A DNA stretch of 21,927 nt, taken from PKWO01 sp036561005 (GTDB taxonomy: Bacteria > Pseudomonadota > Gammaproteobacteria > Burkholderiales > Burkholderiaceae_D). The translations under genes were made by a program, and so were the position numbers. The DNA is taken from the NCBI GenBank assembly GCA_036561005.1, contig DATBQE010000115.1:1-21927 (forward strand), given 5' to 3'. The notes beneath the pieces are model-generated. The model was not told the origin of the DNA. It ran no database searches and saw only the letters and a program-made list of their open reading frames with translations. This document shows, piece by piece, positions 1-7,895 of the stretch; positions within the stretch are counted from its first letter, which is position 1; each line of letters starts with the position of its first letter.

Positions 1-198
1 CTTGAAGCCGATACGCGGGCCCTGGAAGGCACCTTCGGTCATGGCGGTCTGGCTACCCAGTGCGCCACCTGCGCCAACCTGGTTGGTCGTGTAGCGGATC
101 GTGGTATCGATCACGCCATAGATCGTGACGTTGGTTTGCGCCGATGCGGCAGTCGAAAATGCACCAAGTACGGCCAGTGCAACTAGTGATTTTTTCAT
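1..198 (-). CDS. Outer-membrane porin (betaproteobacterial OmpC-like family), N-terminal part
   Basis: General diffusion porin of the outer membrane; only the first 66 codons are in the window and the rest lies to the left. The protein begins MKKSLVALAVLGAFSTAASA, a typical Sec signal peptide with cleavage expected after ASA. The mature start QTNVTIYGVIDTTIRY is the usual first beta-strand of betaproteobacterial trimeric porins. The ATG is preceded by AGAGGA at good spacing, which fixes the start. The family is recognised from this N-terminal pattern alone, so the exact porin type and substrate preference cannot be given. The gene reads away from mlaA, and about 590 bp without a convincing gene separates them. 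Confidence 0.85.
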   Translation of the reverse strand, partial: MKKSLVALAVLGAFSTAASAQTNVTIYGVIDTTIRYTTNQVGAGGALGSQTAMTEGAFQGPRIGFK

Positions 199-791
199 TG
201 AACAATCCTCTTTTGTTGTGATTTAACTTCCTGACTTGCTTCCAGACGAGACACATTGGGGGTAACGTGCCTCAACTAATTTGGCAATACAGCTACTTCA
301 ATACACCGGCTCCGTGGCGCCTGATCCGGACGAATAATCGATTTGCTTTCCAATCCCGGCCCCGAATAAACGCATCCGGTCAAAACTGCATCTCAGGGTT
401 CTACGGAGGAAAACCTGAGCGACGTATTGTTCTCCAGCAGTCTGGAATTTATCAGCCAATTCGCGGAACAATATTCGGAAACTACGGCGATGGACGGCGA
501 AAGATACGGCCCTGATGACGCCAAAATTGCGCCTTTGTACCCTATCGATTGCCACGGGCAACCATTGTCGGCGTGTCGACAAAGTGTTTTTTCATTGGAG
601 AATCAGGCACATCCGCGAGGCCGTGGCAATCGCTCTGAAAGAAACAGGTGCGGCCGAAGGGAGATTTTTCAGTTGCCGCTTTTGTTGCAAAAAATATCAA
701 TACAACAATAAAAACCCACACAGAAAGAGCAGCATTATTTGCGTTTTTGTTGTTCGTGCGCCACAAAAATTGATGGGCGACCGAGAAGGCG
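199..791. other. Long intergenic stretch without a supported gene
   Basis: This holds the porin leader and promoter region (right of 198) and nothing else that I recognise. Several ORFs of 60-100 codons are open on both strands, but none has a credible ribosome site joined to a start, a signal peptide or a recognisable motif. A GGAGG at 405-409 on the plus strand has no start codon at usable distance. I see no clear tandem repeat or strong hairpin before 792. Confidence 0.5.
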
Positions 792-819
792 CGCTCTGCG
801 CGCAACGGCGCGCAGAGCG
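792..819 (-). terminator. Strong hairpin just after mlaA (probable transcript end)
   Basis: A perfect 12-bp inverted repeat (792-803 with 808-819, core GCTCTGCGCGC) with a 4-nt loop lies about 20 nt past the mlaA stop codon. No immediate run of U follows on the minus strand; the nearest T-run is about 20 nt further. It may end or stabilise the transcript, but it is not a textbook Rho-independent terminator. Confidence 0.45.
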
Positions 820-838
820 GAACCAGCCAGAAAGGACT

Positions 839-1606
839 TTAGTTGTCCTTGCTTTCGCTGCTGGTGCGAACCGTTTGATCCGCCTGGCTTGGTGCGAAGC
901 TGTTGTCGGCGTCACTTCCGAGCTTGCGCGGGTCGCCACTGAAGATCTTGCCTTGGCGTCGTTGCAAATAGGCGTCGCGCACGAACTCATAGCGGTCGAG
1001 GGCAGCATCTTCGATCAAGGTCGAAGAATCGAGGACATAGGCGCGCCGATCGATCAGGCGAATGGCCGACCCGGTATTGCGCCACCGAACCGGATACTTG
1101 TAGCTCCAGAGATCCGTTTCCAGATCGACCGGCATCGCAACTGCATCGCGCACCGTGGTCGGGCCGATCAAGGGCAGCACAAGATAGGGGCCCGACTTCA
1201 CGCCCCAGCGGCCCAGTGTCTGGCCAAAATCCTGATCGTGCTTCGGCAGTCCGCCAGGCGTCGCAACATCGAACAGCCCGGCCAGACCGAACACGCTATT
1301 GACCATGACGCGCGCAACGTCCGACATGCCGTCATTGACGCGCGCCTGCAGCAAGTTATTCATGGCGGTGGAAACATCGCCGATGTTGCCGAAGAAGTTG
1401 CCGACGCCGGTCTGAACAAATCCCGGCACAACTTTCTTGTAGACGGTGGCGGCCGGCTTGATGGCAACCTGGTCAACTTTGTCGTTGAGGCCGAACACCG
1501 CCCGGTTGTAGTTTTCCAGCGGGTCTTGCGGATTCTTGGTCGACGTGGCGCATCCCGCCAACGAGACGACAAGCAAAACCATGAAGTAGCGAACGAGGTA
1601 AGTCAC
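839..1606 (-). CDS. mlaA: MlaA (VacJ) family outer-membrane lipoprotein
   Basis: Outer-membrane lipoprotein of the Mla system, which removes misplaced phospholipids from the outer leaflet and passes them to periplasmic MlaC. The GTG start at 1606 gives 255 aa with a short lipoprotein signal and lipobox LAGC, Cys at residue 19. The preceding AGG has suitable spacing. An in-frame ATG 22 codons upstream would put a long polar stretch before the signal, so I prefer the GTG. Family signatures are DPLENYNRAVFGLND near the N-terminus, the repeated VNxxFGxxGLFDVAT region, and 'DFGQTLGRWGVKSGPYLVLP' followed by GPTTVRDAV. Length is normal for the family. The other mla genes (mlaBCDEF) are not nearby, so this is an orphan locus, which is common for mlaA. 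A strong hairpin follows the stop. Confidence 0.93.
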   Translation of the reverse strand: MTYLVRYFMVLLVVSLAGCATSTKNPQDPLENYNRAVFGLNDKVDQVAIKPAATVYKKVVPGFVQTGVGNFFGNIGDVSTAMNNLLQARVNDGMSDVARVMVNSVFGLAGLFDVATPGGLPKHDQDFGQTLGRWGVKSGPYLVLPLIGPTTVRDAVAMPVDLETDLWSYKYPVRWRNTGSAIRLIDRRAYVLDSSTLIEDAALDRYEFVRDAYLQRRQGKIFSGDPRKLGSDADNSFAPSQADQTVRTSSESKDN

Positions 1607-1717
1607 TGTCACACCTATTTCTGAGGCGACGTCGCCATAGACGTCGTGAGCTTGCAGGGCAATGGCGCACATTTGCCGTGCTATGAGGGTAAGAATAATT
1701 GCTTATATCCAAGCCCG

Positions 1718-1726
1718 ATTATAGCA
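1718..1726 (-). promoter_or_regulatory. Extended -10 promoter for mlaA
   Basis: On the minus strand the sequence reads TGCTATAAT, a perfect TATAAT with the TGn extension. No good -35 is present at 16-18 bp, which fits an extended -10 promoter. A start near 1711 would give a leader of about 105 nt before the GTG at 1606. Confidence 0.5.
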
Positions 1727-1892
1727 GTTCGAGCAAAATGCATTGGACACGGACATCGCCGCGCGGCTCATCGAAGGTGCTTTGTTGTGTTGAAGGTACG
1801 TTCTGGGCATGGATCAATAGCGGTGGCGCACATGTTGCGCACCCCGCTCGACGAAATAGACGCCGGCGCGTCGCTGCGAGAATTTGCCGGGT

Positions 1893-3197
1893 TCACTCCT
1901 TGTGATGAAACGGTGCGTACCAGGTCACGAGGAAAGAGGGAATGGTGGCGATCATGACGAAGATGAAGTAATTGACGTAACCGAGTGCTTCCTGCAAGTG
2001 ACCGCTGATGACTCCGGTGCAGAGCATGCACAAGCCCATCAGGCCGGTGCCGAAAGCATAGTGCGTGGTCTGATATTTGCCAGGCGCGAGCTGTTGCATC
2101 AAGTAGATCATGAATCCGACCGAACCGAAGCCGAAGAAGAATTTTTCCACCATGACGCCGCAACTGATCAGGAGCAGATTACTCGGTTGGTACAGGCTCA
2201 TCAGCAGAAACGTGACGTTCGGAATATTGACGGCGCAGCACAATATGAACAGGGTTGATTTCAGACCGCGCCGGGCGACGAAAAAGCCACCGAGCAGGGA
2301 GCCGACCAATACGGCGATCAGTCCGTAGGTGCCGTAGACGATGCCGAGCAGCTCATTGGACAGGCCAAGGCCGCCCTTGGCAACCGGATCGACCATGAAG
2401 AAGGGGCCGATCTTCTCCAGGAAGCCGATGGACAGGCGAAACAGGAAAGCAAACGCAATCATCACCCATACGTCGCGTTTCTGAAAGAATGTCACGAAGG
2501 CGTCGGAGAGAATGTGCCAGGCGTCGCCGAACGAGGTCGGCGCATTTTCCGCCCGTGCGCCGTCCGGCATTGCGCGCATATGCCAGACCGCCATGAGGAG
2601 TGTCACGCCTGCAACGATAAAGAATATTAGGCGCCAGGCGTCGATCCAGTCCGGTCCGAAAATTGAGGCATCGTGATGGAAATGGTTTGTGTGCAACCAG
2701 CCGCTCAGAAAGACCAATCCGCCGGACGCCACGATAGGGCCGATATTCCATGACAGGCTTTGTACGCCGCAATACAGTGCCTGGCTCTTGCTGTCTAGCG
2801 AAGTGACATAGACGCCGTCGGACGCGATGTCCTGAGTCGCGCCGACGAATGAAAGTGCGCCGAATGCCAGCATCAACACGGCCATGTAGTCCGGCATGCC
2901 CATCAGCAAGGCAATACCGGCAAAGCAGAGGCCTATGGTTAACTGCGCGCATAGCACGAAGAATTTCTTGGTACGGTACATTTCCACGAATGGCGCAAAC
3001 AGCGGTTTGATCGTGTATGCCAGGATCAGATAGCTTGCATATTCCGCCGCCTTGCCGTTGTTCATGCCGAGGTTCTTGAACATGATCGACGTCACGCTCG
3101 TTAGCATCACATAGGTCAGGGCCATCGTGAAATACCCTGTCGGCACCCACCACAAAGGCGATTTCTCCGGCGCAGTCACTACGGGCGAAGCTTGCAT
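1893..3197 (-). CDS. MFS transporter of the AmpG/PAT type, likely sugar importer
   Basis: Inner-membrane transporter of 434 aa with about 12 predicted membrane helices. The segment GATQDIASDGVYVTSLD at residues 119-135 matches the conserved cytoplasmic loop of AmpG-type PAT-family permeases, which classically import muropeptides. Here the gene is third in a leftward operon after beta-glucosidase and glucokinase (50 bp gap to glk), which argues that it imports the glucoside or glucose of this pathway (inference). The start ATG at 3197 (MQASPVVTAP) is chosen because the charged N-tail runs straight into the first helix. The open frame extends 136 codons further upstream, but that stretch lies inside glk in another frame. 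The stop is followed by about 290 bp before mlaA, with no clear terminator. Confidence 0.85.
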   Translation of the reverse strand: MQASPVVTAPEKSPLWWVPTGYFTMALTYVMLTSVTSIMFKNLGMNNGKAAEYASYLILAYTIKPLFAPFVEMYRTKKFFVLCAQLTIGLCFAGIALLMGMPDYMAVLMLAFGALSFVGATQDIASDGVYVTSLDSKSQALYCGVQSLSWNIGPIVASGGLVFLSGWLHTNHFHHDASIFGPDWIDAWRLIFFIVAGVTLLMAVWHMRAMPDGARAENAPTSFGDAWHILSDAFVTFFQKRDVWVMIAFAFLFRLSIGFLEKIGPFFMVDPVAKGGLGLSNELLGIVYGTYGLIAVLVGSLLGGFFVARRGLKSTLFILCCAVNIPNVTFLLMSLYQPSNLLLISCGVMVEKFFFGFGSVGFMIYLMQQLAPGKYQTTHYAFGTGLMGLCMLCTGVISGHLQEALGYVNYFIFVMIATIPSFLVTWYAPFHHKE

Positions 3198-3247
3198 GTC
3201 ATGTCTCGTATAGTTATAAAATTTATCGTGCGCGGAGCAACGCCGAC

Positions 3248-4312
3248 CTACGTCGGCAGCGCCGTGGCCCCGTGCTGCCGGTTTCGCCCAACTGGTTTGG
3301 GCTCGGTAGTGCAATCGTGTATCTGGCTGCAGTTCTCGGCAAGATGATTGCGTAGTATGACCGAAGCGCCGGCAAAGGCCGGGAATGGCGCAGTGATGAC
3401 GAAGGTGGGTATGCTTGCGTTGAAAGCGCTGAAACGTCCCTTGCTTTCGAAGCGTGCGCGGAAAGGCGAGGTTGCGAAATAGGCGCCGAGGCGCGGCACC
3501 ACGCCACCGCCGATGTAGATACCGCCTTTGGCGGACAACGTGACTGCCAGATTGCCGGCGACGGTGCCCAGCATGCCGCAGAAACAGTCGAGCGTTTCGC
3601 GGCACAATGCGTCGCGCCCATTGAGTGCGCGTTCGACAATGGCGGCGGCGGTGAAGACCCTGGGCAGTGCTTCACCATGCATGATAGCCAGCGCCTGATA
3701 GATCAAGGGAATGCCGCTGCCGGACACTAGCCGTTCGGCAGAGACGTGCTCGAATTGCCGCCAACTGTGGCGCAGCACTGCCAGTTCCCGTTCGTCGACC
3801 GGCGAAAACGTCACGTGGCCGCCTTCGCTTTCCAGGGGGAGCCAACGCGAACCGTCAGGCACCAGCGCCGCGACGCCAAGTCCGGTGCCTGCGCCAACGA
3901 CGCCGATCACCGCGTCGAGGCAGACGCTTCCGTTGCCTACCTGTTCAAACTGATCGTGCGCCAACGAGGGCACTGCCATTGCCAGTGCAGTGAAATCGTT
4001 GACCACCAATAGTGTTTCCAACCCAAGGGCGCGACGGCTTGCCTCAATCGAAAATTCCCAATGATGATTGGTCATCTTGATTGCATCGCCAGATATGGGG
4101 TTGGCAATGGCGACAATGGCATGCCGGATCGGCACGTCGACAAAGCTTTCCAGATAGGCGCGCACGGCATCGATGAATTCCGGGTAATCGCCGCAAGAAA
4201 GGGTTGCCGCGCGATCGATATGGCCGGCCCCGAAATCGAGCGCGAAACGGGCATTGGTGCCGCCTATATCGGCCAACAGGTGTGGGGCGCCGCGGGTTGG
4301 ATCAGTATGCAT
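3248..4312 (-). CDS. glk: Glucokinase
   Basis: Cytoplasmic enzyme that phosphorylates glucose to glucose-6-phosphate with ATP. The 354-aa protein shows the bacterial Glk signatures: LLADIGGTNARFAL near the N-terminus (ATP phosphate loop), VVNDFTALAMAV (sugar-binding Asn-Asp), GAGTGLGVAAL and ESEGGHVTF (the glutamate and histidine of the sugar site). The start ATG at 4312 lies 10 bp after the beta-glucosidase stop; an AGG precedes it. The upstream in-frame ATG at 4369 would overlap the preceding gene and adds a low-complexity tail. Being second in the operon, it should use the glucose released by the upstream GH1 enzyme. The C-terminal 30 residues are polar and unlike the E. coli protein, giving a slightly longer than usual length. 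Confidence 0.93.
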   Translation of the reverse strand: MHTDPTRGAPHLLADIGGTNARFALDFGAGHIDRAATLSCGDYPEFIDAVRAYLESFVDVPIRHAIVAIANPISGDAIKMTNHHWEFSIEASRRALGLETLLVVNDFTALAMAVPSLAHDQFEQVGNGSVCLDAVIGVVGAGTGLGVAALVPDGSRWLPLESEGGHVTFSPVDERELAVLRHSWRQFEHVSAERLVSGSGIPLIYQALAIMHGEALPRVFTAAAIVERALNGRDALCRETLDCFCGMLGTVAGNLAVTLSAKGGIYIGGGVVPRLGAYFATSPFRARFESKGRFSAFNASIPTFVITAPFPAFAGASVILRNHLAENCSQIHDCTTEPKPVGRNRQHGATALPT

Positions 4313-4322
4313 GGCGAGCCTG

Positions 4323-5672
4323 CTAGGTGATGATGGATTTGGAGTCGGCTGAGTCACATTGCGCTTCAATGTAACGGCGATACCACAGCGCGCTGTCTTT
4401 CAGGGTGCGGCGTTGCGTTTGATAGTCGACATACACGATGCCGAAGCGCTTTGCATAGCCCGAATTCCATTCGAAATTGTCGAGCAGGCTCCACAGGAAA
4501 TAGCCGCGCACGTCGACTCCCTGTTCCATCGCCGCCGCCAACGCGTCGAGATGGGTGCTCACATAGGCGATGCGTTCGGTGTCGGTCACGCGTCCATCGA
4601 TCAGGCGATCGGCGCGCGCCATGCCGTTTTCGGTAATGTAGATCGGCGGCAATGCATATTCTTTTTTGAGTGCCAGCAGCAACTCGGTCAGACCTTGCGG
4701 GTAGACTTCCCAGCCCATGTCGGTGAAGCCCATTTCGCCGGACGGCATGCGCGGCGGTGTCTCGGCACTGCAAAAGGCGCGGAAGTAGTAATTAACGCCG
4801 AGGAAGTCGAGCGGCTGCCGTATATCGTTGAAATCGTTATCATGAATAATCGGGCAGTTTGCGCCATGGGCTTTCAAGGCCAGCTCGGGATAACAACCCT
4901 TGAAGATCGGATCCATGAACCATTGCACCGAGCGGGCGTATTCATAGGCCGCAAGTGCACGATCGGCTTCGCTGTCGGTCGCCGGGTCGGCCGTCCATTG
5001 ATTGAGTACAATGCCGAGTTTGGCCGGTGTACCTTGCGCGCGCATGGCTTGCATTGCCAACCCGTGCGAAAGCAGCAGGTGGTGCGAAACCTGGATCGCC
5101 GATTTGGCGTCCGCAATGCCCGGCGCGAACTGGGCATTGCCATAGCCCAGATTGGCGCTGCACCAGGGTTCGTTATGCGTGGCTATGGTCGCCAGCCGAT
5201 GGCCGAAGCGGCGCGCCACTTCTTGCGCATAATCAGCAAAGCGCAGGCACGTGTCACGCGACAACCAGCCGCCGTCATCTTGCAGGCCCTGCGGCAAATC
5301 CCAGTGATACAGGGTCAGATGTGCCGCCATACCCTTGCTTGCGACAGCGTCCAACAGGCGGTCATAAAAGTCGAAGCCTTTTTCGTTCCACGCTCCCTTT
5401 CCTTGCGGCTGCACGCGCGACCAGGCCATGGAAAAGCGATACGCATCGATTCCCAGACCGGCCATCAGGTCCACATCTTCACCGTAGCGATGGTAATGGT
5501 CGCACGCAACATCGCCGCTGCTGCCGTCTATGACGTTGCCCGGCAGATGCGTAAACGTATCCCATATGGATGGACCTTTGCCGTCGGCTGCAGCGGCGCC
5601 TTCGATTTGATAGGCACTGGTGGCGACGCCCCAGGTAAAGGAAGCCGGGAACTTGGAAGTTTTGCTCATCAT
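4323..5672 (-). CDS. bgl: GH1 family beta-glucosidase
   Basis: Retaining glycosidase of 449 aa that hydrolyses beta-glucosides such as cellobiose or aryl-glucosides to glucose. The GH1 landmarks are present: FTWGVATSAYQIEG at residues 12-25, THNEPW with the acid/base Glu168, and YITENG with the nucleophile Glu348, then NFEWNSGYAKRFGIVYVDY near the end. No signal peptide is present, so it acts in the cytoplasm after uptake. Two adjacent ATGs (5672 and 5669) are possible and no strong Shine-Dalgarno sequence is visible. It is the first gene of the bgl-glk-MFS operon, with a leader of about 245 nt containing hairpins, a promoter and a LacI-type operator. The true substrate could be any beta-glucoside or beta-galactoside taken by GH1. 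Confidence 0.95.
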   Translation of the reverse strand: MMSKTSKFPASFTWGVATSAYQIEGAAAADGKGPSIWDTFTHLPGNVIDGSSGDVACDHYHRYGEDVDLMAGLGIDAYRFSMAWSRVQPQGKGAWNEKGFDFYDRLLDAVASKGMAAHLTLYHWDLPQGLQDDGGWLSRDTCLRFADYAQEVARRFGHRLATIATHNEPWCSANLGYGNAQFAPGIADAKSAIQVSHHLLLSHGLAMQAMRAQGTPAKLGIVLNQWTADPATDSEADRALAAYEYARSVQWFMDPIFKGCYPELALKAHGANCPIIHDNDFNDIRQPLDFLGVNYYFRAFCSAETPPRMPSGEMGFTDMGWEVYPQGLTELLLALKKEYALPPIYITENGMARADRLIDGRVTDTERIAYVSTHLDALAAAMEQGVDVRGYFLWSLLDNFEWNSGYAKRFGIVYVDYQTQRRTLKDSALWYRRYIEAQCDSADSKSIIT

Positions 5673-5722
5673 GAATGGAATTTAATGGGTGCTTGGGGAG
5701 TGTCGTATTTAATTATTGTCAG

Positions 5723-5773
5723 AGGCAGTGATCTAGCTGCCTGCAGCCAAAGGCATCGTATGGCGCCTTTGGC
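5723..5773 (-). other. Two consecutive hairpins in the bgl leader
   Basis: A 9-bp perfect stem (5746-5754 with 5765-5773, GCCAAAGGC) is followed on the minus strand by a 6-bp stem (5723-5728 with 5737-5742, AGGCAG/CTGCCT). Both lie in the untranslated leader, 50-100 nt before the beta-glucosidase start. No U-run follows, so an attenuator is not supported; mRNA stability is possible. Confidence 0.35.
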
Positions 5774-5896
5774 GTTCACGCGCGCTCGCGCCTATCGCCG
5801 GCAAACCGGTATGGATTCGTTTCATTAACTGGTGTCTCCGCTATTGCCACGCCGCCATATGATGTGTGGCGAGTTATTTTATGTGTTTCGTGGCTT

Positions 5897-5910
5897 TGAA
5901 ATCGTTTTCA
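5897..5910. promoter_or_regulatory. LacI-family operator of the bgl operon
   Basis: TGAAATCGTTTTCA, a near-palindrome with the central CG typical of LacI-family sites. It matches the three operators before the TonB receptor gene, with only one asymmetric pair. It lies just downstream of the candidate bgl -10 box, so a bound repressor would block transcription start or escape. Confidence 0.8.
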
Positions 5911-5925
5911 AAAGTATTTGAAGCG

Positions 5926-5955
5926 AATGTAACTCAATAAAAATCATGGTGTCAA
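5926..5955 (-). promoter_or_regulatory. Promoter of the bgl-glk-MFS operon
   Basis: On the minus strand a perfect -35 TTGACA (5955-5950) is separated by 18 bp from TACATT (5931-5926). Transcription would begin near 5919, immediately before the operator at 5910-5897. Confidence 0.6.
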
Positions 5956-6017
5956 TGCTTATTTGTCGAGGCAAGGTAGCAAAAACAGCAATTTTCGCCG
6001 CAAGCAGGCCGAATTTT

Positions 6018-6059
6018 GCATCTGCGCGCGTCATTGACCTTCAATGCGCACGCAGATGC
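6018..6059 (-). other. Long hairpin 2 nt after the halogenase-homologue stop codon
   Basis: GCATCTGCG(C/T)GCG...CATTGA forms an imperfect stem of about 19 pairs with a 3-nt loop (6018-6037 with 6041-6059). It starts 2 nt after the stop codon of the upstream gene. The downstream minus-strand tail is AAAATT rather than U-rich, so it may be a 3' stabiliser or a Rho-assisted end rather than an intrinsic terminator. Confidence 0.5.
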
Positions 6060-6061
6060 AT

Positions 6062-7642
6062 TCAGCGCGTTCCGGTTTTTACCGCTATGGCTTGCCGTTC
6101 GCACATTGCCGTGACCAGAGTGCGGTGCGGCGGCAGGTCGGCAATGGCTCGCAGCGCCAGTTGTTCGATCGTCTGAAATTCCTTGCGCGCCTCGTCAAAG
6201 CGCGGGAATGCCGTACGGTTACCGGAAAATGCAGTTTCGAATTCCATGCCGTACAGCACATATTGCCAGCTGGTAGCCGGGTACATCTCATGGTCGGCCA
6301 CGAAATCAAGGCGGTGAGGGGGACGACAGCGCCACATCGCGAGCTTTTCCTGGAGCGAATCGGGAATGCTGCGCGGGTCGGCGTTTTCTATCCAAAATTG
6401 CGTGTCGTGCCGCTTTGTCAGACAGTAATGCATCTTGATGAAGTCGACGATGCGTTCATAGCGCACCTTCATCAAGGTGTTGAATTGTTTGGCGGCCGGC
6501 GCGAGGTTGCCATCGTGCGGGAACATGTGTGCAATCAGATAGGCCGCCGTTTCGATGAGCCCGATACCGGAAGATTCCAGCGGTTCTAGGAAGCCCGAAG
6601 AGAGGCCCACGGCGACGCAATTTTTGATCCACTGTACGTCGCGGTAGCCGACCTTGAGTTTCAGCAAACGTGGCTCCAGCTTTTCCGCGGCCGGTCCGAT
6701 ATAACGTCGCAGGACGCGCTCGGCCTCGGCTTCGTCGCTGTGGCGGCTCGAATAGACATAACCGATGCCGCGTCGCTCGTGCAAACCAATGTCCCAGGTC
6801 CAGCCGGCTTCGTGCGCGGTCGAGACGGTATAGGACGGAATCGGCGCGTCCGGCTGGGCGTAGGGAACCTGCATGGCGAGCGCGCGATCGACGAACAGCA
6901 CATCTTCCAGGCTGCGCCAGGACGAACCATGCGCGTCATCGTCCAACTGGGAGATCAGTGCGGAGCGAAAACCGGTGCAGTCGATGTAAAGGTCTGCGCT
7001 CAACGTCCCGCTTTCCCTGGTCACAAGCGAATCGATGCCGCCATCCTCGCTCAGGACTACGCGCTCTATCGTTGCCAGTATGTGCTTCACACCGAGTGTT
7101 TTCGCCTGATCGGCCAACAGTTTGGCGAGCAGGCCGGCATCGAAGTGATAAGCATAGTTCATCGGGCCTAGGAAGTCGCCGTCGGTGGTGCGCTTCGGCG
7201 CGTGGCTCGCATCGGCAACACGTTTTTGCATGGTGGCGGCGGCGGCAAATGCCGTGCCGGGGCGAGCCGCACCTTGCAGCCAATAGGGCAGCAATTCGGG
7301 TCCACCGGGGCGCTGACTCGGGGCGCTGAAAGGATGGAAGTAGTGATCGGCGCCCTGCGCCCCTAACGGTCGGGTCCAGTTGGCAAACTTCACGCCTTGC
7401 TTGAAGGTGGCATTGCATTCGCGTACGAAGCGGGCCTCGTCTATGCCGATGGCCGACAGTGTGCCGCGCAACGAAGGGAAGCTGCCTTCTCCGACGCCGA
7501 TGATGCCGATATCGCTCGACTCCACCACAGTGACGGCGACACCGTCGTCCCCTTTGCTGCCCAAGGCTTGCGCGAGGAAGGCGGCTGTGAGCCAGCCGGC
7601 AGTGCCGCCGCCCACCAGCATGACATGTTTAACGGGTTTCAT
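6062..7642 (-). CDS. Flavin-dependent 'tryptophan halogenase' family protein (TonB-receptor-linked subfamily)
   Basis: FAD-dependent monooxygenase-fold protein of 526 aa. It carries GGGTAGW at residues 11-17 (FAD-binding Rossmann loop), the halogenase lysine region TFKQGVKF (Lys81), and EPLESSGIG at 353-361, where Glu356 aligns with the catalytic glutamate of PrnA-type enzymes. The signature WxWxIP is instead WTWDIG at 281-286. The start ATG at 7642 (MKPVKHVMLVGGG) is chosen because the FAD motif normally begins about 10 residues in, and AAGGG lies upstream. Homologues are often found beside TonB-dependent receptors in sugar loci of Proteobacteria, as here, where it is divergent from the receptor. 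Its substrate is unknown, and halogenating a sugar-pathway compound or another oxidation are both open possibilities. Confidence 0.87.
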   Translation of the reverse strand: MKPVKHVMLVGGGTAGWLTAAFLAQALGSKGDDGVAVTVVESSDIGIIGVGEGSFPSLRGTLSAIGIDEARFVRECNATFKQGVKFANWTRPLGAQGADHYFHPFSAPSQRPGGPELLPYWLQGAARPGTAFAAAATMQKRVADASHAPKRTTDGDFLGPMNYAYHFDAGLLAKLLADQAKTLGVKHILATIERVVLSEDGGIDSLVTRESGTLSADLYIDCTGFRSALISQLDDDAHGSSWRSLEDVLFVDRALAMQVPYAQPDAPIPSYTVSTAHEAGWTWDIGLHERRGIGYVYSSRHSDEAEAERVLRRYIGPAAEKLEPRLLKLKVGYRDVQWIKNCVAVGLSSGFLEPLESSGIGLIETAAYLIAHMFPHDGNLAPAAKQFNTLMKVRYERIVDFIKMHYCLTKRHDTQFWIENADPRSIPDSLQEKLAMWRCRPPHRLDFVADHEMYPATSWQYVLYGMEFETAFSGNRTAFPRFDEARKEFQTIEQLALRAIADLPPHRTLVTAMCERQAIAVKTGTR

Positions 7643-7751
7643 TTGGTCGATGCCCTTCCAATTTATCGCGGCAGTCATCACTGTGTATTCGCAGCGAATA
7701 GTGCCTGAGGTTTGCAATATGGCGTAATTAAAAAACTGCGCAAAGTCCGTT

Positions 7752-7780
7752 TTTATCCGCAGGAGAATGCGCCATATCAA
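7752..7780 (-). promoter_or_regulatory. Possible promoter of the halogenase-family gene
   Basis: On the minus strand TTGATA (7780-7775), a 17-bp spacer, then GATAAA (7757-7752). No operator-like palindrome overlaps it; repression could still come from the operator cluster about 75-150 bp upstream. This rests only on a moderate consensus match. Confidence 0.3.
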
Positions 7781-7824
7781 TTTGACAACGGTGTTACCAA
7801 TACGCAGAAATTCGCAGAATTCTG

Positions 7825-7854
7825 TTGACACGGAACTTTTCGAATATGTATCAT
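7825..7854 (+). promoter_or_regulatory. Promoter of the TonB-dependent receptor gene
   Basis: A perfect -35 TTGACA (7825-7830) and a -10 TATCAT (7849-7854) are separated by 18 bp. Transcription would begin near 7861, inside the first operator, leaving a leader of about 220 nt. The architecture (TTGACA, 18 bp, operator at +1) mirrors the bgl promoter. Confidence 0.65.
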
Positions 7855-7867
7855 GAAAACGGTTTCA
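7854..7867. promoter_or_regulatory. LacI-family operator O1
   Basis: TGAAAACGGTTTCA, overlapping the last base of the -10 box and the expected transcription start of the receptor gene. Centre at 7860.5. Confidence 0.85.
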
Positions 7868-7874
7868 AGAATAC

Positions 7875-7888
7875 TGAAATCGATTTCA
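7875..7888. promoter_or_regulatory. LacI-family operator O2
   Basis: TGAAATCGATTTCA, a perfect palindrome. Its centre at 7881.5 is exactly 21 bp from that of O1. Confidence 0.85.
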
Positions 7889-7895
7889 AGTCACT

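Noticed and set aside
515..1624. Plus-strand ORF of 369 codons over mlaA
   Set aside because: It is antisense to the clearly recognisable mlaA gene; its open frame is a by-product of GC-rich codon use and its translation has no family features.
3198..3605. N-terminal extension of the MFS protein into glk
   Set aside because: It would overlap most of the 3' third of glk, adds a basic low-complexity tail and lacks any transporter features; the ATG at 3197 fits the family.
5723..5773. Transcription attenuator or antiterminator of the BglG type
   Set aside because: The hairpins have no U-run and no BglG-like gene is present; control is better explained by the LacI operator.
4359..5828. Plus-strand ORF of 489 codons opposite the beta-glucosidase
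   Set aside because: The opposite strand encodes an intact GH1 enzyme with both catalytic glutamates; the antisense frame has no start signal or domain.
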